Source: Caballeronia sp. (GTDB lineage: Bacteria > Pseudomonadota > Gammaproteobacteria > Burkholderiales > Burkholderiaceae). Taken from it: 37,710 nucleotides of DNA. Made by a program: the position numbers and the translations under genes. The stretch spans positions 1 to 37,710 of the forward strand of contig NZ_JAQGMM010000494.1 of the NCBI RefSeq assembly GCF_028292365.1, read 5' to 3'. Every line of letters starts with the position of its first letter. Position 1 is the stretch's first letter. This document shows, piece after piece, positions 15,773 through 25,001 of this stretch. The notes beneath the pieces were generated by a model that worked only from the letters and a program-made list of their open reading frames with translations, did not search any database and was not told the DNA's origin.

Positions 15773-16542
15773 AGCGACTTATCCTCGTCGTAGACAGCGA
15801 CCCTACGTGTCGCGATATCTTGCGCACCGCCTTGCAGACCGACGGTTACGAAGCCGCGGTCTTATATGACGCGAGCAAGGTGGCTCGCCGGATCAAAGAG
15901 GAGCGCCCGGCGCTGATCCTGATGGACAGCGGCTCGTCTGAACGCGGAGGTCTGCCTGCGCTTCGAGCACTTCAGGCGTTGCGAATCGATCAGGATGACA
16001 TACCAATTATCATGCTTGGCGAGCGCGACGACACAATCGAACGTATTGTCGCGCTCGAGTGCGGCGCTGACGATTTTATTTCCAAGCCGTTCAACGTGCA
16101 CGAAGTGTTGCTGAGAATTCGCACCGTTCTGCGACGAGTCGGAGAGCATCATTTTCAGGACCCCACCTACCGGACGCCTTTTTTGTTTGGTGGATTTAAA
16201 CTGGATTACGGGATGCGTGCGCTCACCTATCTCGATGAGCCAGTCTCGCTGACCCAGCATGAATACGCCATACTCGCGTTGTTTTCGACAGCGCCCGGCA
16301 GGATCTTCTCAAAAGCCGCCATTGCTCAAAGCATGCATTCCGACGCGGCAAGCGCTCGCACCAACGTCGGCGTCTGGGTTCATCGGTTGCGCGAACGCAT
16401 CAGGCAGATAGTGGGTGCATGCGAGTTCATAGAGACTTTTCGCGGCCATGGGTACGTCTTTCGTCCCGAGCGTCAGACTGCGTCGCAACGCCTGCGAGTG
16501 GAGGCTGATCTGTCAGCGGCAAGTCGACACAGTGCGGGATGA
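15769..16542 (+). CDS. Second OmpR-family response regulator, atypical receiver
   Basis: The 257-residue protein has a receiver with Asp9/Asp11, acceptor Asp53 and Lys106 (S-K-P-F), then a winged helix (T-Q-H-E-Y-A-I-L, R-L-R-E-R-I, F-R-G-H-G-Y-V-F). Two normally conserved receiver positions differ: the switch Thr/Ser after the fourth strand is Gly84 (I-M-L-G-E-R), and the loop after Asp53 reads S-G-S-S-E-R-G-G without the usual Pro. It may be weakly phosphorylated or work as a partner of the first regulator. It overlaps the preceding gene by four bases. Confidence 0.9.
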   Translation: MKRLILVVDSDPTCRDILRTALQTDGYEAAVLYDASKVARRIKEERPALILMDSGSSERGGLPALRALQALRIDQDDIPIIMLGERDDTIERIVALECGADDFISKPFNVHEVLLRIRTVLRRVGEHHFQDPTYRTPFLFGGFKLDYGMRALTYLDEPVSLTQHEYAILALFSTAPGRIFSKAAIAQSMHSDAASARTNVGVWVHRLRERIRQIVGACEFIETFRGHGYVFRPERQTASQRLRVEADLSAASRHSAG

Positions 16543-16677
16543 CTCACTAAGACCGGTAGCTGATGAGCGACGAACGTCATGCAGACGGAGAGCGGAGGGC
16601 GCGCCCCCTGATCAGCGCCCGTAGCGCGCCATGTCATCCTTCATCGTATTCGATGAAGTTACACGGATAGCATCATC

Positions 16678-18033
16678 ATGTTCAGTTACTGGATCAAAAG
16701 CCTCTCGGCGCGCTTATGGATCACCAGCGTGGCGGCGTTGGCGGTGTGTCTTGCCGTCATCGCCGCAATCGTGCTCTACGCTTTCAATCATTTGCCGCCA
16801 GACAGGTTCCGGATGGGTGAGAGTGTAAGAAGCGCCCACCTGTTAGCGTCCAAGCTGCGCTTTGACGAGTCGGGGCGCCCCGTCTCGGTAGCCCTTGATG
16901 AGCGGACGACGTGGCTCTTCGACTTCGCGCCGACGGAGTTGTGGTACCGCGCGTTCGACGCTTCGGGACATGTGCTTTTTGCATCCCGTGGCGCGTTGAA
17001 CGTTCCGTCCTCGGATGCCGGTGATTTGACAAGTTCTCTCGGCGTCATGAAACGCGTGACTATTAACGACAAGCCCTTTGACGTCGTGACCCTCGAGATC
17101 ACGCGCGGCCAGACGCCCTTTTTCTTGCAGAGCGCGGCGAGCGTAGCGTTCAATAAAGCCGTTCTCGGCGAGCGGATCGAGCCGATTCCGAAGGTGGTGA
17201 GCTATACCTTGCTGATCACCACAATTATCTTCGGCCTGACCTTGACGTTCACGGTTCGTCGCGTGCTGCGGCCCTTGCGCGTGGCATCGGATTCCGCCGC
17301 CTCAATCACCCCGCAGAACCTTCGCATGCGGCTTTCCATCAAGGGCGTTCCCAGCGAGATCAAGCCCATTCTTATCGCATTCAATGATGCGTTGGCGCGC
17401 CTCGAAAATGGCTTCGCTGTACAACAACAATTTCTCGCCTCGGCTGCACATGAACTTCAAACGCCGCTGACTTTGATAAGAGGACAGATTGAATTGCAAC
17501 CCGAGGTCGAGAACAAGGAGTTGCTGTTCCGCGAAATCGACTTGATGGCGCGGCAGGTCCGCCAACTCCTGCATCTCGCCGAAGTAAGCGAATCGCAAAA
17601 TTTTGAATTTGGCGAGGTCGACAAGGTCGATGTTGCCGAGGACGTCGTGGACTATCTGGCGCGCAAGGCAGACAAGAAACAGGTGAAGTTGCATGTCGAC
17701 GCGCCTGTGATTCCCGCGACAATCCGGGCCGACAGGAGCGCGCTTTTCATCTTGCTGAAAAACATAGTTGAAAACGCGATCAACGCGACGCCTTCGCATG
17801 GGTCCGTCATTGTTTCCGTCGACGAAACGACGATCCGTGTCCAGGACGAGGGACCCGGTGTGAGCCCTGAACATCTGCCATTTCTGTTTGAGCGTTTTTG
17901 GCGCGCGCCCGATGCTCAACACGACGGCGCCGGCCTGGGCCTGTCGATCTGCAAGGAGATAGCGCTGGCGCACAATTGGAAGCTGTCCGTCAGGACGTTG
18001 GCGTCCGGCACCCAGTTTATTGTTTCCTTCTAA
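16678..18033 (+). CDS. Sensor histidine kinase
   Basis: The 451-residue protein has a membrane helix at about 15-37, a periplasmic sensor of about 135 residues, a second helix at about 174-195 and a HAMP-like linker. The H-box has His258 in A-A-H-E-L-Q-T-P (Gln replaces the usual Arg). The ATP-binding domain has the N-box (Asn366), G1 D-E-G-P-G (390-394), the F-box F-E-R-F-W and G2 G-A-G-L-G-L-S. It probably phosphorylates one or both regulators encoded upstream. The gene starts 135 bp after the second regulator, so it may have its own transcription start. Confidence 0.92.
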   Translation: MFSYWIKSLSARLWITSVAALAVCLAVIAAIVLYAFNHLPPDRFRMGESVRSAHLLASKLRFDESGRPVSVALDERTTWLFDFAPTELWYRAFDASGHVLFASRGALNVPSSDAGDLTSSLGVMKRVTINDKPFDVVTLEITRGQTPFFLQSAASVAFNKAVLGERIEPIPKVVSYTLLITTIIFGLTLTFTVRRVLRPLRVASDSAASITPQNLRMRLSIKGVPSEIKPILIAFNDALARLENGFAVQQQFLASAAHELQTPLTLIRGQIELQPEVENKELLFREIDLMARQVRQLLHLAEVSESQNFEFGEVDKVDVAEDVVDYLARKADKKQVKLHVDAPVIPATIRADRSALFILLKNIVENAINATPSHGSVIVSVDETTIRVQDEGPGVSPEHLPFLFERFWRAPDAQHDGAGLGLSICKEIALAHNWKLSVRTLASGTQFIVSF

Positions 18034-18097
18034 CCCTGTTCCCTGGTTCGAAGCGGCTGCCAATTCGCGCTAAGGTATGTTGATAGGCATAAGCTCT

Positions 18098-18134
18098 CAA
18101 ACAAAAAAGCCGCACTCGTTTCCGAGAGCGGCTT
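18098..18134 (-). terminator. Intrinsic terminator of the autotransporter gene
   Basis: On the minus strand the stem AAGCCGC-x-CTCG pairs with CGAG-x-GCGGCTT around a 4-base loop, with one A/A mismatch. It is followed by TTTTTT-G-TTT, a classical U-tract. It lies 45 bp past the autotransporter stop. On the plus strand the same stem after the kinase gene has no U-tract. Confidence 0.85.
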
Positions 18135-18178
18135 ATCCGACACGGGTTTAACTGAACAACAAACCCGGCGCGCAGCGT

Positions 18179-21100
18179 TTACCAGCTGTATCGATACCCA
18201 ACCTGACCAAAAACGCCCTGACGATAATCGCCGCCAATGTTGCGGGAGTACTTGACGTTGGCGTACATCTCCGACGATTTGCTCATGCTCGTGGTGACAC
18301 CCACGCCGACTTCATACCAGGTCTTCGACAGGCCGCTGTTGAACGATGCGCCATCCACTGCCGTATTGCCCGGGTTCAGGAAATCGTGCAGTACGTCGGC
18401 GGTGAAGTAGGGCGTTGCTGTTCCCGTCTTCGTGTCGTTGGTCAGGTTTGCCTTGAAGATCCGGAAGCCGGCCCGTCCGCGCAACGCGTTGCTCGATGTG
18501 CTCGACACCGGCGAGATGCCGTCATCGAAGCCGTTCAGATGCAGGTACTGGTACATCAACTGGGCTTGCGGTTCGATCGCGATCGTCGTCGATCCGATCA
18601 GGAACGGCTTGCCCACTTCACCGGACAGACCCGTGCCAACGCCATTCTGCGAAGCGCCGCCACCGTACACATCGCCGAACTTGTTCCGATAGTGGGTGAG
18701 TTGCGCCACGGCGTCGAAGTAGCTGCCGTCTTTCAGGTACTTGGTCCAGTAACCGCCAAGCGATTGCGCTTGTGTTTCAACTGAGCCGGTAGCATTCGTC
18801 AGCGTCGGATTAAGGCTGCGCGCGCTGTCTTCGAAAGTTGCCGACGAAGACCCGATGGTCACCGTGACGCCCGCATGCGTGCTGCCGCCGGCCGGGTTCG
18901 TCGAGAGTGTCCAGTCCTTGCCGAACTGCGCGAAGAACGTGCGTTCATCGGCGGAGAAACGATCGCCCGAGTTGGCGTTCAGGCTCTGGCCGCCAATACG
19001 TCCCCACACGCCGTTGCCATACGTTCCCTGCGCATTCTCGAGACTCGCGACATCGCCGACACGCTCGTGCAGCCGGCTCATGATCGAGAAACCGTAGTCG
19101 AGGTTGAGCGACGGCGTCATTGTGTAGCCGACCACCGCAGGACGGTACGCGATCACCGAAGGCTGAGTGGCGGGCGTGGAGTTCGGCGTGCCCGCCGACA
19201 CGATCGGCGTCACCGGCGTAACGACAGCGCCTGGGTTGGTCGGCGTGGTGGCCGGCGGCGTTGTAGCCGGCGGCGTTGTAACGGGCGGTGTCGTAACCGG
19301 AGGCGTTGTAACCGGTGGCGTCGTAACCGGCGGTGTCGTAACCGGAGGAGTCGTAACCGGCGGTGTTGTGACGGGAGGCGTCACGCTCTCAAGCGACGAG
19401 CGCAAGTAGAAGTCCTCGGGACGGCCCGAGCCGCCTTGATACAACAGATACTGGTACGCCCCGGCCTGAACCGGCGCAAGCGTATGGAAGGCCGTGGCGG
19501 CAGCAGTGCCGTTCACCTGGACGATCTTGATGCCGTCGCCTACCGTCAGCGCGCCCAGGCCGCTCGGACGCACCGTCACGAGCGTGCTGCCGGTCGCGTT
19601 GCCGCCAATGACCAGTTGATCGGTGAACTGATTGGAGGCAGCGCCACCCGCATTCATCACGGTGTTCACGATCAACTGCGCGTTAGTACCGCCTACGTAG
19701 TTACCGCTCACGTTCAGTACGTTGCCCGTCGCGCCCGATGCAGCCGCCAGGTTGATCGTGGCGTTGTTGGTGAGGTCGCCGTGGATCGCGAACGTGCCGG
19801 TCGACGATGCCGAGAAAGCCGGCAATGCGTTCGCCGCGGCGATCGTGCCCGAGTTGAACACGGAGCCCAGCACGGTACCGTAACCGCCGAGCGTGGCGCC
19901 TTGTGCAACGGTCGTCGTGCCCGTACTAATGCTGGCCAGATTGTGTTGTGCATCGCCGACCGCAAGGGTGCCCGCCAGCACGTTCGTGTCACCATAGGTG
20001 CTTACGCCGTTCATCGTGAGGATGCCGCTGCCGAGCTTCGTCAACGAGCCGGTTCCGGTTACCCCTTGTGAGAGCGTCGATGAATATTGCTGCGTGTCGA
20101 TCGTGCCGCCGTCCGCACCAATCGAGATCGCACGCGTCGCGGCGAGGTCGAGGTTGTTGCTCAGTTGCAGCGTGCCGCCGTTGAACGTGAGACCACCCGA
20201 GGTCGCGCCCAATGCGTTATCAGCTGCAATGTTCAGCGTGCCCTGCGTGATCAGCGTGCCGCCCGAATACGTGTTGCCACCGGTTGCCGTGGGCGCAAGG
20301 AACAGCGTGCCCGCACCGGTTTTCTCGATCGAACCCGTGCCGCTCAACAAGCCCGCGTAGGTGCCATCATCGGTTTGTGCAAAGCGGACCAGGCCGTTGT
20401 CGGTAATGGCGGCGGGCAGGCTCTGTGCGCGCGCCTGGAGCGTACCTGCGGTATCGACGAGCATCTGGCCTGTGTAGGTGCTGTTATCGCCCGTCAGGAT
20501 CAACGTACCGCCTGCCACTTCAGCACTTTGCACGTCGACCGGGATGCCGTTGACGGTCCACGTACCCGTATCGGTCTTGATCAGCGTCTGGAAGTTGACG
20601 ATGTTGCCCGTCAGCGTGTCCACGCCGAGCCCGCTCAGGAACAACTGGTTATTGCCTGTACCGCCGTCGATCGTGCCCGACACCGATGAACCGGTATAGA
20701 TGCGCATGTTGTCGTCGCCACCCGAGAACACGATATCGCCGATAACCGTGCCCTTGTTGGTGAAATCGATAGGCGCGTCGCCGCTCGAACCGATCACGCT
20801 GCCGGGCGACTGGATCACGCCGGTTTCGTTATTGATGATCGTGTTGCCGCCCACCTTGTTCTGGAACCAGATGGCGCTGGCGTTGATCGCCTGGATCAAG
20901 CCGTTATTGGTGATGACGTTGCCTTGGCCTTGTATGTTCACAGCCTCGGCAATGTCCTGTGTGCCATTGGACAGCACCTTGCCGCCGGCTTGAACGGTCA
21001 GCGTACCGTTGTCCTGGAACTCGATGGTGTTCGCGCCATCGCCATAGTTGCCGTGCGAATCGACAGCGTAATTGCTGACCGTGCCGCCCGACTGAACCGT

Positions 21101-21370
21101 GATGTTGGCATGGTCAGCGAGGCTGATTGCCGATGCATCTTGCGTGGTAATCGTCGCGCCGTTCAGGACAGTGACCGTCTGATTGTCGTTGCCCGGTACC
21201 CAGCCCGTACCGATGGCCGTGGTCCATGGATTCGGCGATGTTGAATCGCAAACCGTATCGAGACCGTTCACGGCACATGCTGCTGCCGCCGCAATGGGAC
21301 TCAGGAGAAAAGGAATCAGCAGCAGTGATGGAGCAAGCGAGATCGCTCGCGAACGAACTGGATTAGACAT
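18179..21370 (-). CDS. AIDA-type autotransporter with Thr-Pro repeat hinge
   Basis: The 1063-residue protein has an N-terminal signal peptide (cut after A-A-A-A near 31). A long beta-helical passenger (about 35-655) contains repeated G-x-L-x-L and T-Y-x-G-x-T motifs typical of PATR units. A Thr/Pro/Val hinge follows (about 660-715), with nine near-identical TTPPV-type units. The C-terminal 300 residues form an autotransporter barrel ending G-Y-R-Y-S-W, as expected for BamA recognition. It is a type Va surface or secreted protein, probably an adhesin. A strong terminator follows. It is divergent from a glycosyltransferase, but no functional link is proven. Confidence 0.93.
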   Translation of the reverse strand: MSNPVRSRAISLAPSLLLIPFLLSPIAAAAACAVNGLDTVCDSTSPNPWTTAIGTGWVPGNDNQTVTVLNGATITTQDASAISLADHANITVQSGGTVSNYAVDSHGNYGDGANTIEFQDNGTLTVQAGGKVLSNGTQDIAEAVNIQGQGNVITNNGLIQAINASAIWFQNKVGGNTIINNETGVIQSPGSVIGSSGDAPIDFTNKGTVIGDIVFSGGDDNMRIYTGSSVSGTIDGGTGNNQLFLSGLGVDTLTGNIVNFQTLIKTDTGTWTVNGIPVDVQSAEVAGGTLILTGDNSTYTGQMLVDTAGTLQARAQSLPAAITDNGLVRFAQTDDGTYAGLLSGTGSIEKTGAGTLFLAPTATGGNTYSGGTLITQGTLNIAADNALGATSGGLTFNGGTLQLSNNLDLAATRAISIGADGGTIDTQQYSSTLSQGVTGTGSLTKLGSGILTMNGVSTYGDTNVLAGTLAVGDAQHNLASISTGTTTVAQGATLGGYGTVLGSVFNSGTIAAANALPAFSASSTGTFAIHGDLTNNATINLAAASGATGNVLNVSGNYVGGTNAQLIVNTVMNAGGAASNQFTDQLVIGGNATGSTLVTVRPSGLGALTVGDGIKIVQVNGTAAATAFHTLAPVQAGAYQYLLYQGGSGRPEDFYLRSSLESVTPPVTTPPVTTPPVTTPPVTTPPVTTPPVTTPPVTTPPATTPPATTPTNPGAVVTPVTPIVSAGTPNSTPATQPSVIAYRPAVVGYTMTPSLNLDYGFSIMSRLHERVGDVASLENAQGTYGNGVWGRIGGQSLNANSGDRFSADERTFFAQFGKDWTLSTNPAGGSTHAGVTVTIGSSSATFEDSARSLNPTLTNATGSVETQAQSLGGYWTKYLKDGSYFDAVAQLTHYRNKFGDVYGGGASQNGVGTGLSGEVGKPFLIGSTTIAIEPQAQLMYQYLHLNGFDDGISPVSSTSSNALRGRAGFRIFKANLTNDTKTGTATPYFTADVLHDFLNPGNTAVDGASFNSGLSKTWYEVGVGVTTSMSKSSEMYANVKYSRNIGGDYRQGVFGQVGYRYSW
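19242..19376 (-). repeat. 15-bp coding tandem repeat in the autotransporter hinge
   Basis: Nine 15-bp units such as GGCGTCGTAACCGGC (plus-strand view) run head to tail and encode V-T-T-P-P / A-T-T-P-P. A degenerate tenth unit follows. The unit is a multiple of three, so copy-number changes alter hinge length without a frameshift. The most divergent units are at the 19242 end. Confidence 0.9.
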
Positions 21371-21832
21371 GGACCGCCCCCCGGCGTTGTTATCTGTGAA
21401 AGCGGGCGGAATTTAACAAGCAGGCTATCTTGTGAATGTGGCTAGCCGAACAAACAAGGCCGGAAACCTTACCGAGTGCTACCAGCTTTGTGCAGCATCG
21501 CGCGTTAAACAGCAGAAAGGGTCTGGGTATTTGTCAATTGTTGTTAAGTCGACAAGGGAAAAATAGTGAGGTGGCACGTGTTGGTCAGTGGTGAGCGGCA
21601 GCGGTTTAGCCTCGATCGCTTGCATGCTTGTGGGCTTGCGTTAAATAGCAGAATCCGCTCGTGGGTTATGAGCGCTGCCGAACACGCAGCGCAGATGCAA
21701 CGCGTTGTGTGGGTTACCTATCGCTTTAGCGCGGATGTCTTGCTTCAGGGCGTTCCCTCTGCGTCCATGCGTCGGTACGATGCGTTCTTCGACGCGTCAC
21801 GCGCGCGTACAAGCGCTGATATCGGGGGGAAT
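21371..21832. other. 462-bp divergent intergenic region
   Basis: It lies between the autotransporter and glycosyltransferase genes. The glycosyltransferase frame stays open back to GTG 21566, but codon use there is less GC3-biased and the added residues are not glycosyltransferase-like, so it is treated as non-coding. A perfect TTGACA lies on the minus strand around 21533-21538, without a convincing -10. No other element was recognised. Confidence 0.4.
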
Positions 21833-22966
21833 ATGGGAGCGAAAAGCACGAAGGCGAACGGGCCGACGAACGTTCACGTTCATCTGTACTACGGTGTCGA
21901 TCCGAGCCAGTATCGTAAGGGCGAGAACGTTGGGTGTCTGTACGGTTATCACTACGCCGAGTCGGATTCGATGTCGCTTTCCTATTCCCGGGATCATCCC
22001 GAAGGACGTGTTCTTCGGACTATTCGACGCGGCCTGAAAGCGCTTCTTGGTTGTGATCTTATCCATACGTTTCGTAACCGCAAAGCGCTCCTTGAGGCAG
22101 ATGTGATCTGGACGCATACGGAGCGCGAATATCTTTCGGCGGCGTTATTGCTGATGCTTGATCGTGGTCCGCATAGACCCCTCCTGCTTGCACAAAGCGT
22201 GTGGTTGCTCGACATCTGGAAATCGCTTGGCGTGTTCAAACGCGTGATCTTCAAGAGGCTGCTAAGCCAGGCGGACCTGGTGACGACCCTGACTCACGAC
22301 AACGCTGCGCTAGCAAAAAAATGCTGGAACCGTGAAGCAACGGTGGTTCTCTACGGTATCAGTACCGACGATTTCCCTTTGCAGCCGGTGTCCGAGTGGC
22401 GCCCTCATAAAACGTTGCGCGTGGCTGCAATTGGTAACGATCGTGATCGCGATTGGCAGACCTTCATGGCCGCATTCGAAAACGACTCACGCTTTAGCGC
22501 GCGGCTGGCGACTCAGCGCAAAGTCACGCGTCCTGATCGGGCCGATAACATTGTGGTCGCGCCGGTGTCGGGATTAGCCGAGCAACGCGCGCTCTATGAA
22601 TGGGCCGATGTGATTGTCGTACCGCTTCATCCCAATCACCATGCCTCGGGCATTACGGTGCTGCTGGAGGCGGTGATGGCCGGCAAGGCGGTGGTTGCAA
22701 CCGGCATAGGCGGTCTGTCCGACTATTTTTCCGATGACGCCGTCTCATACGTACCGGTGCACGATGCACAACGCCTGCGTGAGACTGTCGCCGCGCTCGG
22801 TGCCGATCCCGAAGGCACGACTGCGCGGATTCGTCGTGCGCAGCAAGAATTGGTATCAAAGGATCTGACCACGCGCGGCTTCGCCCGGCAACACGTCATG
22901 CTGACTCAACAAATGCTGCGCCAGGCACAGTCGAACGAGCGGGAGGAATCGCTTGCGCGTGCTTAA
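21833..22966 (+). CDS. Glycosyltransferase, GT4/GT1-like
   Basis: From ATG 21833 (behind a run of six G and an A) the product is 377 residues and begins V-H-V-H-L-Y-Y-G-V-D-P close to its N-terminus. It has a two-Rossmann GT-B layout: R-V-A-A-I-G-N-D near residue 200 starts the C-terminal half, and H-A-S-G-I-T-V-L-L-E-A-V-M-A-G-K-A-V-V-A-T holds the conserved donor-binding Glu. It should add a sugar to a surface polysaccharide or glycolipid. A longer form from GTG 21566 would add 89 residues. No other polysaccharide genes are adjacent. Confidence 0.8.
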   Translation: MGAKSTKANGPTNVHVHLYYGVDPSQYRKGENVGCLYGYHYAESDSMSLSYSRDHPEGRVLRTIRRGLKALLGCDLIHTFRNRKALLEADVIWTHTEREYLSAALLLMLDRGPHRPLLLAQSVWLLDIWKSLGVFKRVIFKRLLSQADLVTTLTHDNAALAKKCWNREATVVLYGISTDDFPLQPVSEWRPHKTLRVAAIGNDRDRDWQTFMAAFENDSRFSARLATQRKVTRPDRADNIVVAPVSGLAEQRALYEWADVIVVPLHPNHHASGITVLLEAVMAGKAVVATGIGGLSDYFSDDAVSYVPVHDAQRLRETVAALGADPEGTTARIRRAQQELVSKDLTTRGFARQHVMLTQQMLRQAQSNEREESLARA

Positions 22967-23020
22967 GTGGAGTGCCTGAGTTGCGTCCCTAAGTTGCGTC
23001 CCTAAGTCGCGAGTCAAATC

Positions 23021-23563
23021 TTACTTGCCCGTCTGCATTTGCTTAAGGAAATCGTGCTGGAAAATGCACATGCGATACGCGTTGTGATACCGGCCGTTGC
23101 CAAAAAATTCTTCGATCAGTTCCGCTTCCTGTTTGAAGCCGCACTTCTCGTAGACGTGAATGGCTGACTGATTCGACACATCGACGATCAAATATAGCTT
23201 GCGCAGATTGAGCACGGAAAACGCATAATCCGTTGCCAGCAGGGTTGCGTTTGTTGCATACCCCTGGCCTTGAGCGCCGGGTGCAATGATGATCTGGAAC
23301 TCGCCGCGCCTATGAATGTAGTCAAGCTCGATCAATTCTGCGAGTCCCACGGTCTCGCCCGCCTTGTCGACAGCAACGAAGCGGCGTTCACGCAAATCGT
23401 GGACATGGCGATCGTATAGCTGAGACAACTCAGAGAACGTTTCGTAGGGTTCTTCGAACCAATAACGCATGATTTTTGCGTTGTTGTTCAGGCTGTGGAC
23501 GAAGTGGAGATCGGTACGTTCGAGAGGCCGCAGCATCAGCTCATTATTCTCTTCGATGATCAT
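23021..23563 (-). CDS. speG: Spermidine N1-acetyltransferase SpeG
   Basis: The 180-residue GNAT protein closely follows the SpeG pattern recalled from E. coli: L-R-P-L-E-R-T-D-L near the start, [20 protein letters not shown], the acetyl-CoA loop [15 protein letters not shown] and R-M-C-I-F-Q-H. It acetylates spermidine or spermine in the cytoplasm, relieving polyamine toxicity. The start is the ATG complementary to 23561-23563, with GGAG eight bases upstream, rather than a longer frame. A LysR gene lies upstream on the same strand. Confidence 0.92.
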   Translation of the reverse strand: MIIEENNELMLRPLERTDLHFVHSLNNNAKIMRYWFEEPYETFSELSQLYDRHVHDLRERRFVAVDKAGETVGLAELIELDYIHRRGEFQIIIAPGAQGQGYATNATLLATDYAFSVLNLRKLYLIVDVSNQSAIHVYEKCGFKQEAELIEEFFGNGRYHNAYRMCIFQHDFLKQMQTGK

Positions 23564-23660
23564 GGGTAACACTCCGTGAATGATGAAATCGACCTGCAAT
23601 ATAACTTAATGGCCTGCGCGTTTCTCGTTGCGTATCAGCCCCAAGAGACCTTCAGGCGGG

Positions 23661-23707
23661 CCCTCAATCAAGCCCTCAATCAAGCCCTCAATCAAGCCCT
23701 CAAGCAA
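23661..23707. repeat. 12-bp tandem repeat between the LysR and speG genes
   Basis: Three exact copies of CCCTCAATCAAG and a partial fourth run from 23661. The fourth contains the stop codon of the minus-strand LysR gene (23700-23702). Read on the LysR strand, each unit carries TGA in two frames. The unit may expand or contract without harming either gene. Confidence 0.85.
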
Positions 23708-24671
23708 TGGCATCCTGCCGTGCGCCATACACTTCGAGTGCGGCATCGTGCAGCGCTCGAAGCACAACGGTTGCCGCCGGCGACAATAGTTGCGTTTGCC
23801 GGGTGATGATGCCGAATGCGTCCATGCGGCACGGCAATTCAATTGCCAGCCGCTTGAGCGTGCCGAATTCCTCGTATTGCCGCGCGACCTCTTCGGGCAT
23901 TACCGCGAGCATGTCGCTCTGCAGCAAGATGCCCGAGATGGCGACAATGTTGTTGGTGTTCACCACATTCTGCGGCGAACTGAGGCCGATCTGCGAAAAC
24001 ACCATGTCGAACCTGTGTCGCAGCACGCTGCCTGGCGGATGCAGAACCCAGCCTGCATTGACAATGTCGTGCATGGTCAGGCCGGCCGCGTGTTCGAGCG
24101 GATGCCCGGGGCGCACGACCACGCATAGCGGTTCTTCTGCAATAGGCTCGTAACGCACCGCATCCTTGAACTGGCCCTGTCGCTCCAGCACTCGGCCGAT
24201 CATGATGTCGAGATGGCCTTCAGCAACCAGCGGCAGCATCACGTCTGAAGTCTCCACCTGCAGCCAGATCTGTAATTGCGGATAAAGCGCTTTCACACGT
24301 GCGATGGCAAGCGGCACCATGGTTGCGGCGGCCGCGGCAATCGCGCCAATCTGCACCTGACCCACGAGCCCCGCGCGCAACGCGGAGATCTCGTCGTGCG
24401 CCTGGTTCAGATTCGACAGCACCATGCGCGCATGCCGGATCATCACCTCACCGTACAGCGTGGCATGCATTCCATGAGGCGTGCGGTCAAAGAGCCGAAC
24501 CTCCAGCACGTCCTCCAGTTCCTTCAACAGACGCGACGCCGCCGGCTGTGTCATGCCGAGGACATCGGCGGCGCGGCGCACGTTGCCTTCTTCTTCCATG
24601 GCCGCGAGCAGCATCAACTGCCGCGTCTTGAGGCGCGCGCGCACGAACCAGTTCGAGTAGCTTTGAGCCAT
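23700..24671 (-). CDS. LysR-family regulator (GbpR/PcaQ-like)
   Basis: The 323-residue protein has an N-terminal helix-turn-helix (L-K-T-R-Q-L-M-L-L-A-A-M-E-E-E-G-N-V, A-A-D-V-L-G-M-T-Q-P-A-A-S-R-L-L-K-E-L-E) and an effector domain (G-Q-V-Q-I-G-A, R-P-G-H-P-L, M-L-A-V-M-P). The E-E-G-N-V-R-R-A-A start and N-N-I-V-A-I-S segment recall the GbpR/PcaQ group that respond to sugars or aromatic acids. The start complementary to 24669-24671 gives the usual N-terminus; the frame is open 11 codons more. Its stop lies in a tandem repeat. Confidence 0.85.
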   Translation of the reverse strand: MAQSYSNWFVRARLKTRQLMLLAAMEEEGNVRRAADVLGMTQPAASRLLKELEDVLEVRLFDRTPHGMHATLYGEVMIRHARMVLSNLNQAHDEISALRAGLVGQVQIGAIAAAAATMVPLAIARVKALYPQLQIWLQVETSDVMLPLVAEGHLDIMIGRVLERQGQFKDAVRYEPIAEEPLCVVVRPGHPLEHAAGLTMHDIVNAGWVLHPPGSVLRHRFDMVFSQIGLSSPQNVVNTNNIVAISGILLQSDMLAVMPEEVARQYEEFGTLKRLAIELPCRMDAFGIITRQTQLLSPAATVVLRALHDAALEVYGARQDAIA

Positions 24672-25001
24672 CGCCGTGTGCCTATGCGTGAATTGAAACG
24701 ACACTGAAAGCTTCTTTGCGTACTGGATATGCCGGCGATTTTTTCATTGTCGTTTTAGCTTGGTGACAAACAAGGTTGTGGCTCAGGGAACGCGCGGATT
24801 CTCTATCGGAATCAGGCGAGACCCGCAGCGGTGGACGCGGCTTGCCGGTCATGGACGTCAATCGTAGCCGATCGTGGCTGCCGGGCAGGCGGACGGCGCA
24901 AGCCACATTATCGCCGCTTGGAGGCGTTTGCCTGATTTAACGTACGAGGGAGGAATGATAGGCGCTTCCCGAAGCCGGGCGAGCAATTCGGCATTCGGTT
25001 G
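24672..25001. other. 330-bp intergenic region
   Basis: It lies between the LysR start and the stop of the membrane-protein gene. A 74-codon frame here lacks a ribosome site and is rejected. A weak GATTC-N7-GAATC repeat is the only structure noticed. Confidence 0.4.

Noticed and set aside
19242-19376. CRISPR-like array
   Set aside because: The 15-bp units are directly adjacent without spacers and encode the TTPPV hinge. The 12-bp repeat at 23661 also has no spacers.
18875-20071. 398-codon plus-strand frame
   Set aside because: It is Arg/Cys-rich and antisense to the autotransporter; it arises from the GC-biased repeats.
21566-21832. 89-residue N-terminal extension of the glycosyltransferase
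   Set aside because: Codon use is unlike the rest, and the glycosyltransferase fold starts near the ATG at 21833. It cannot be fully excluded.
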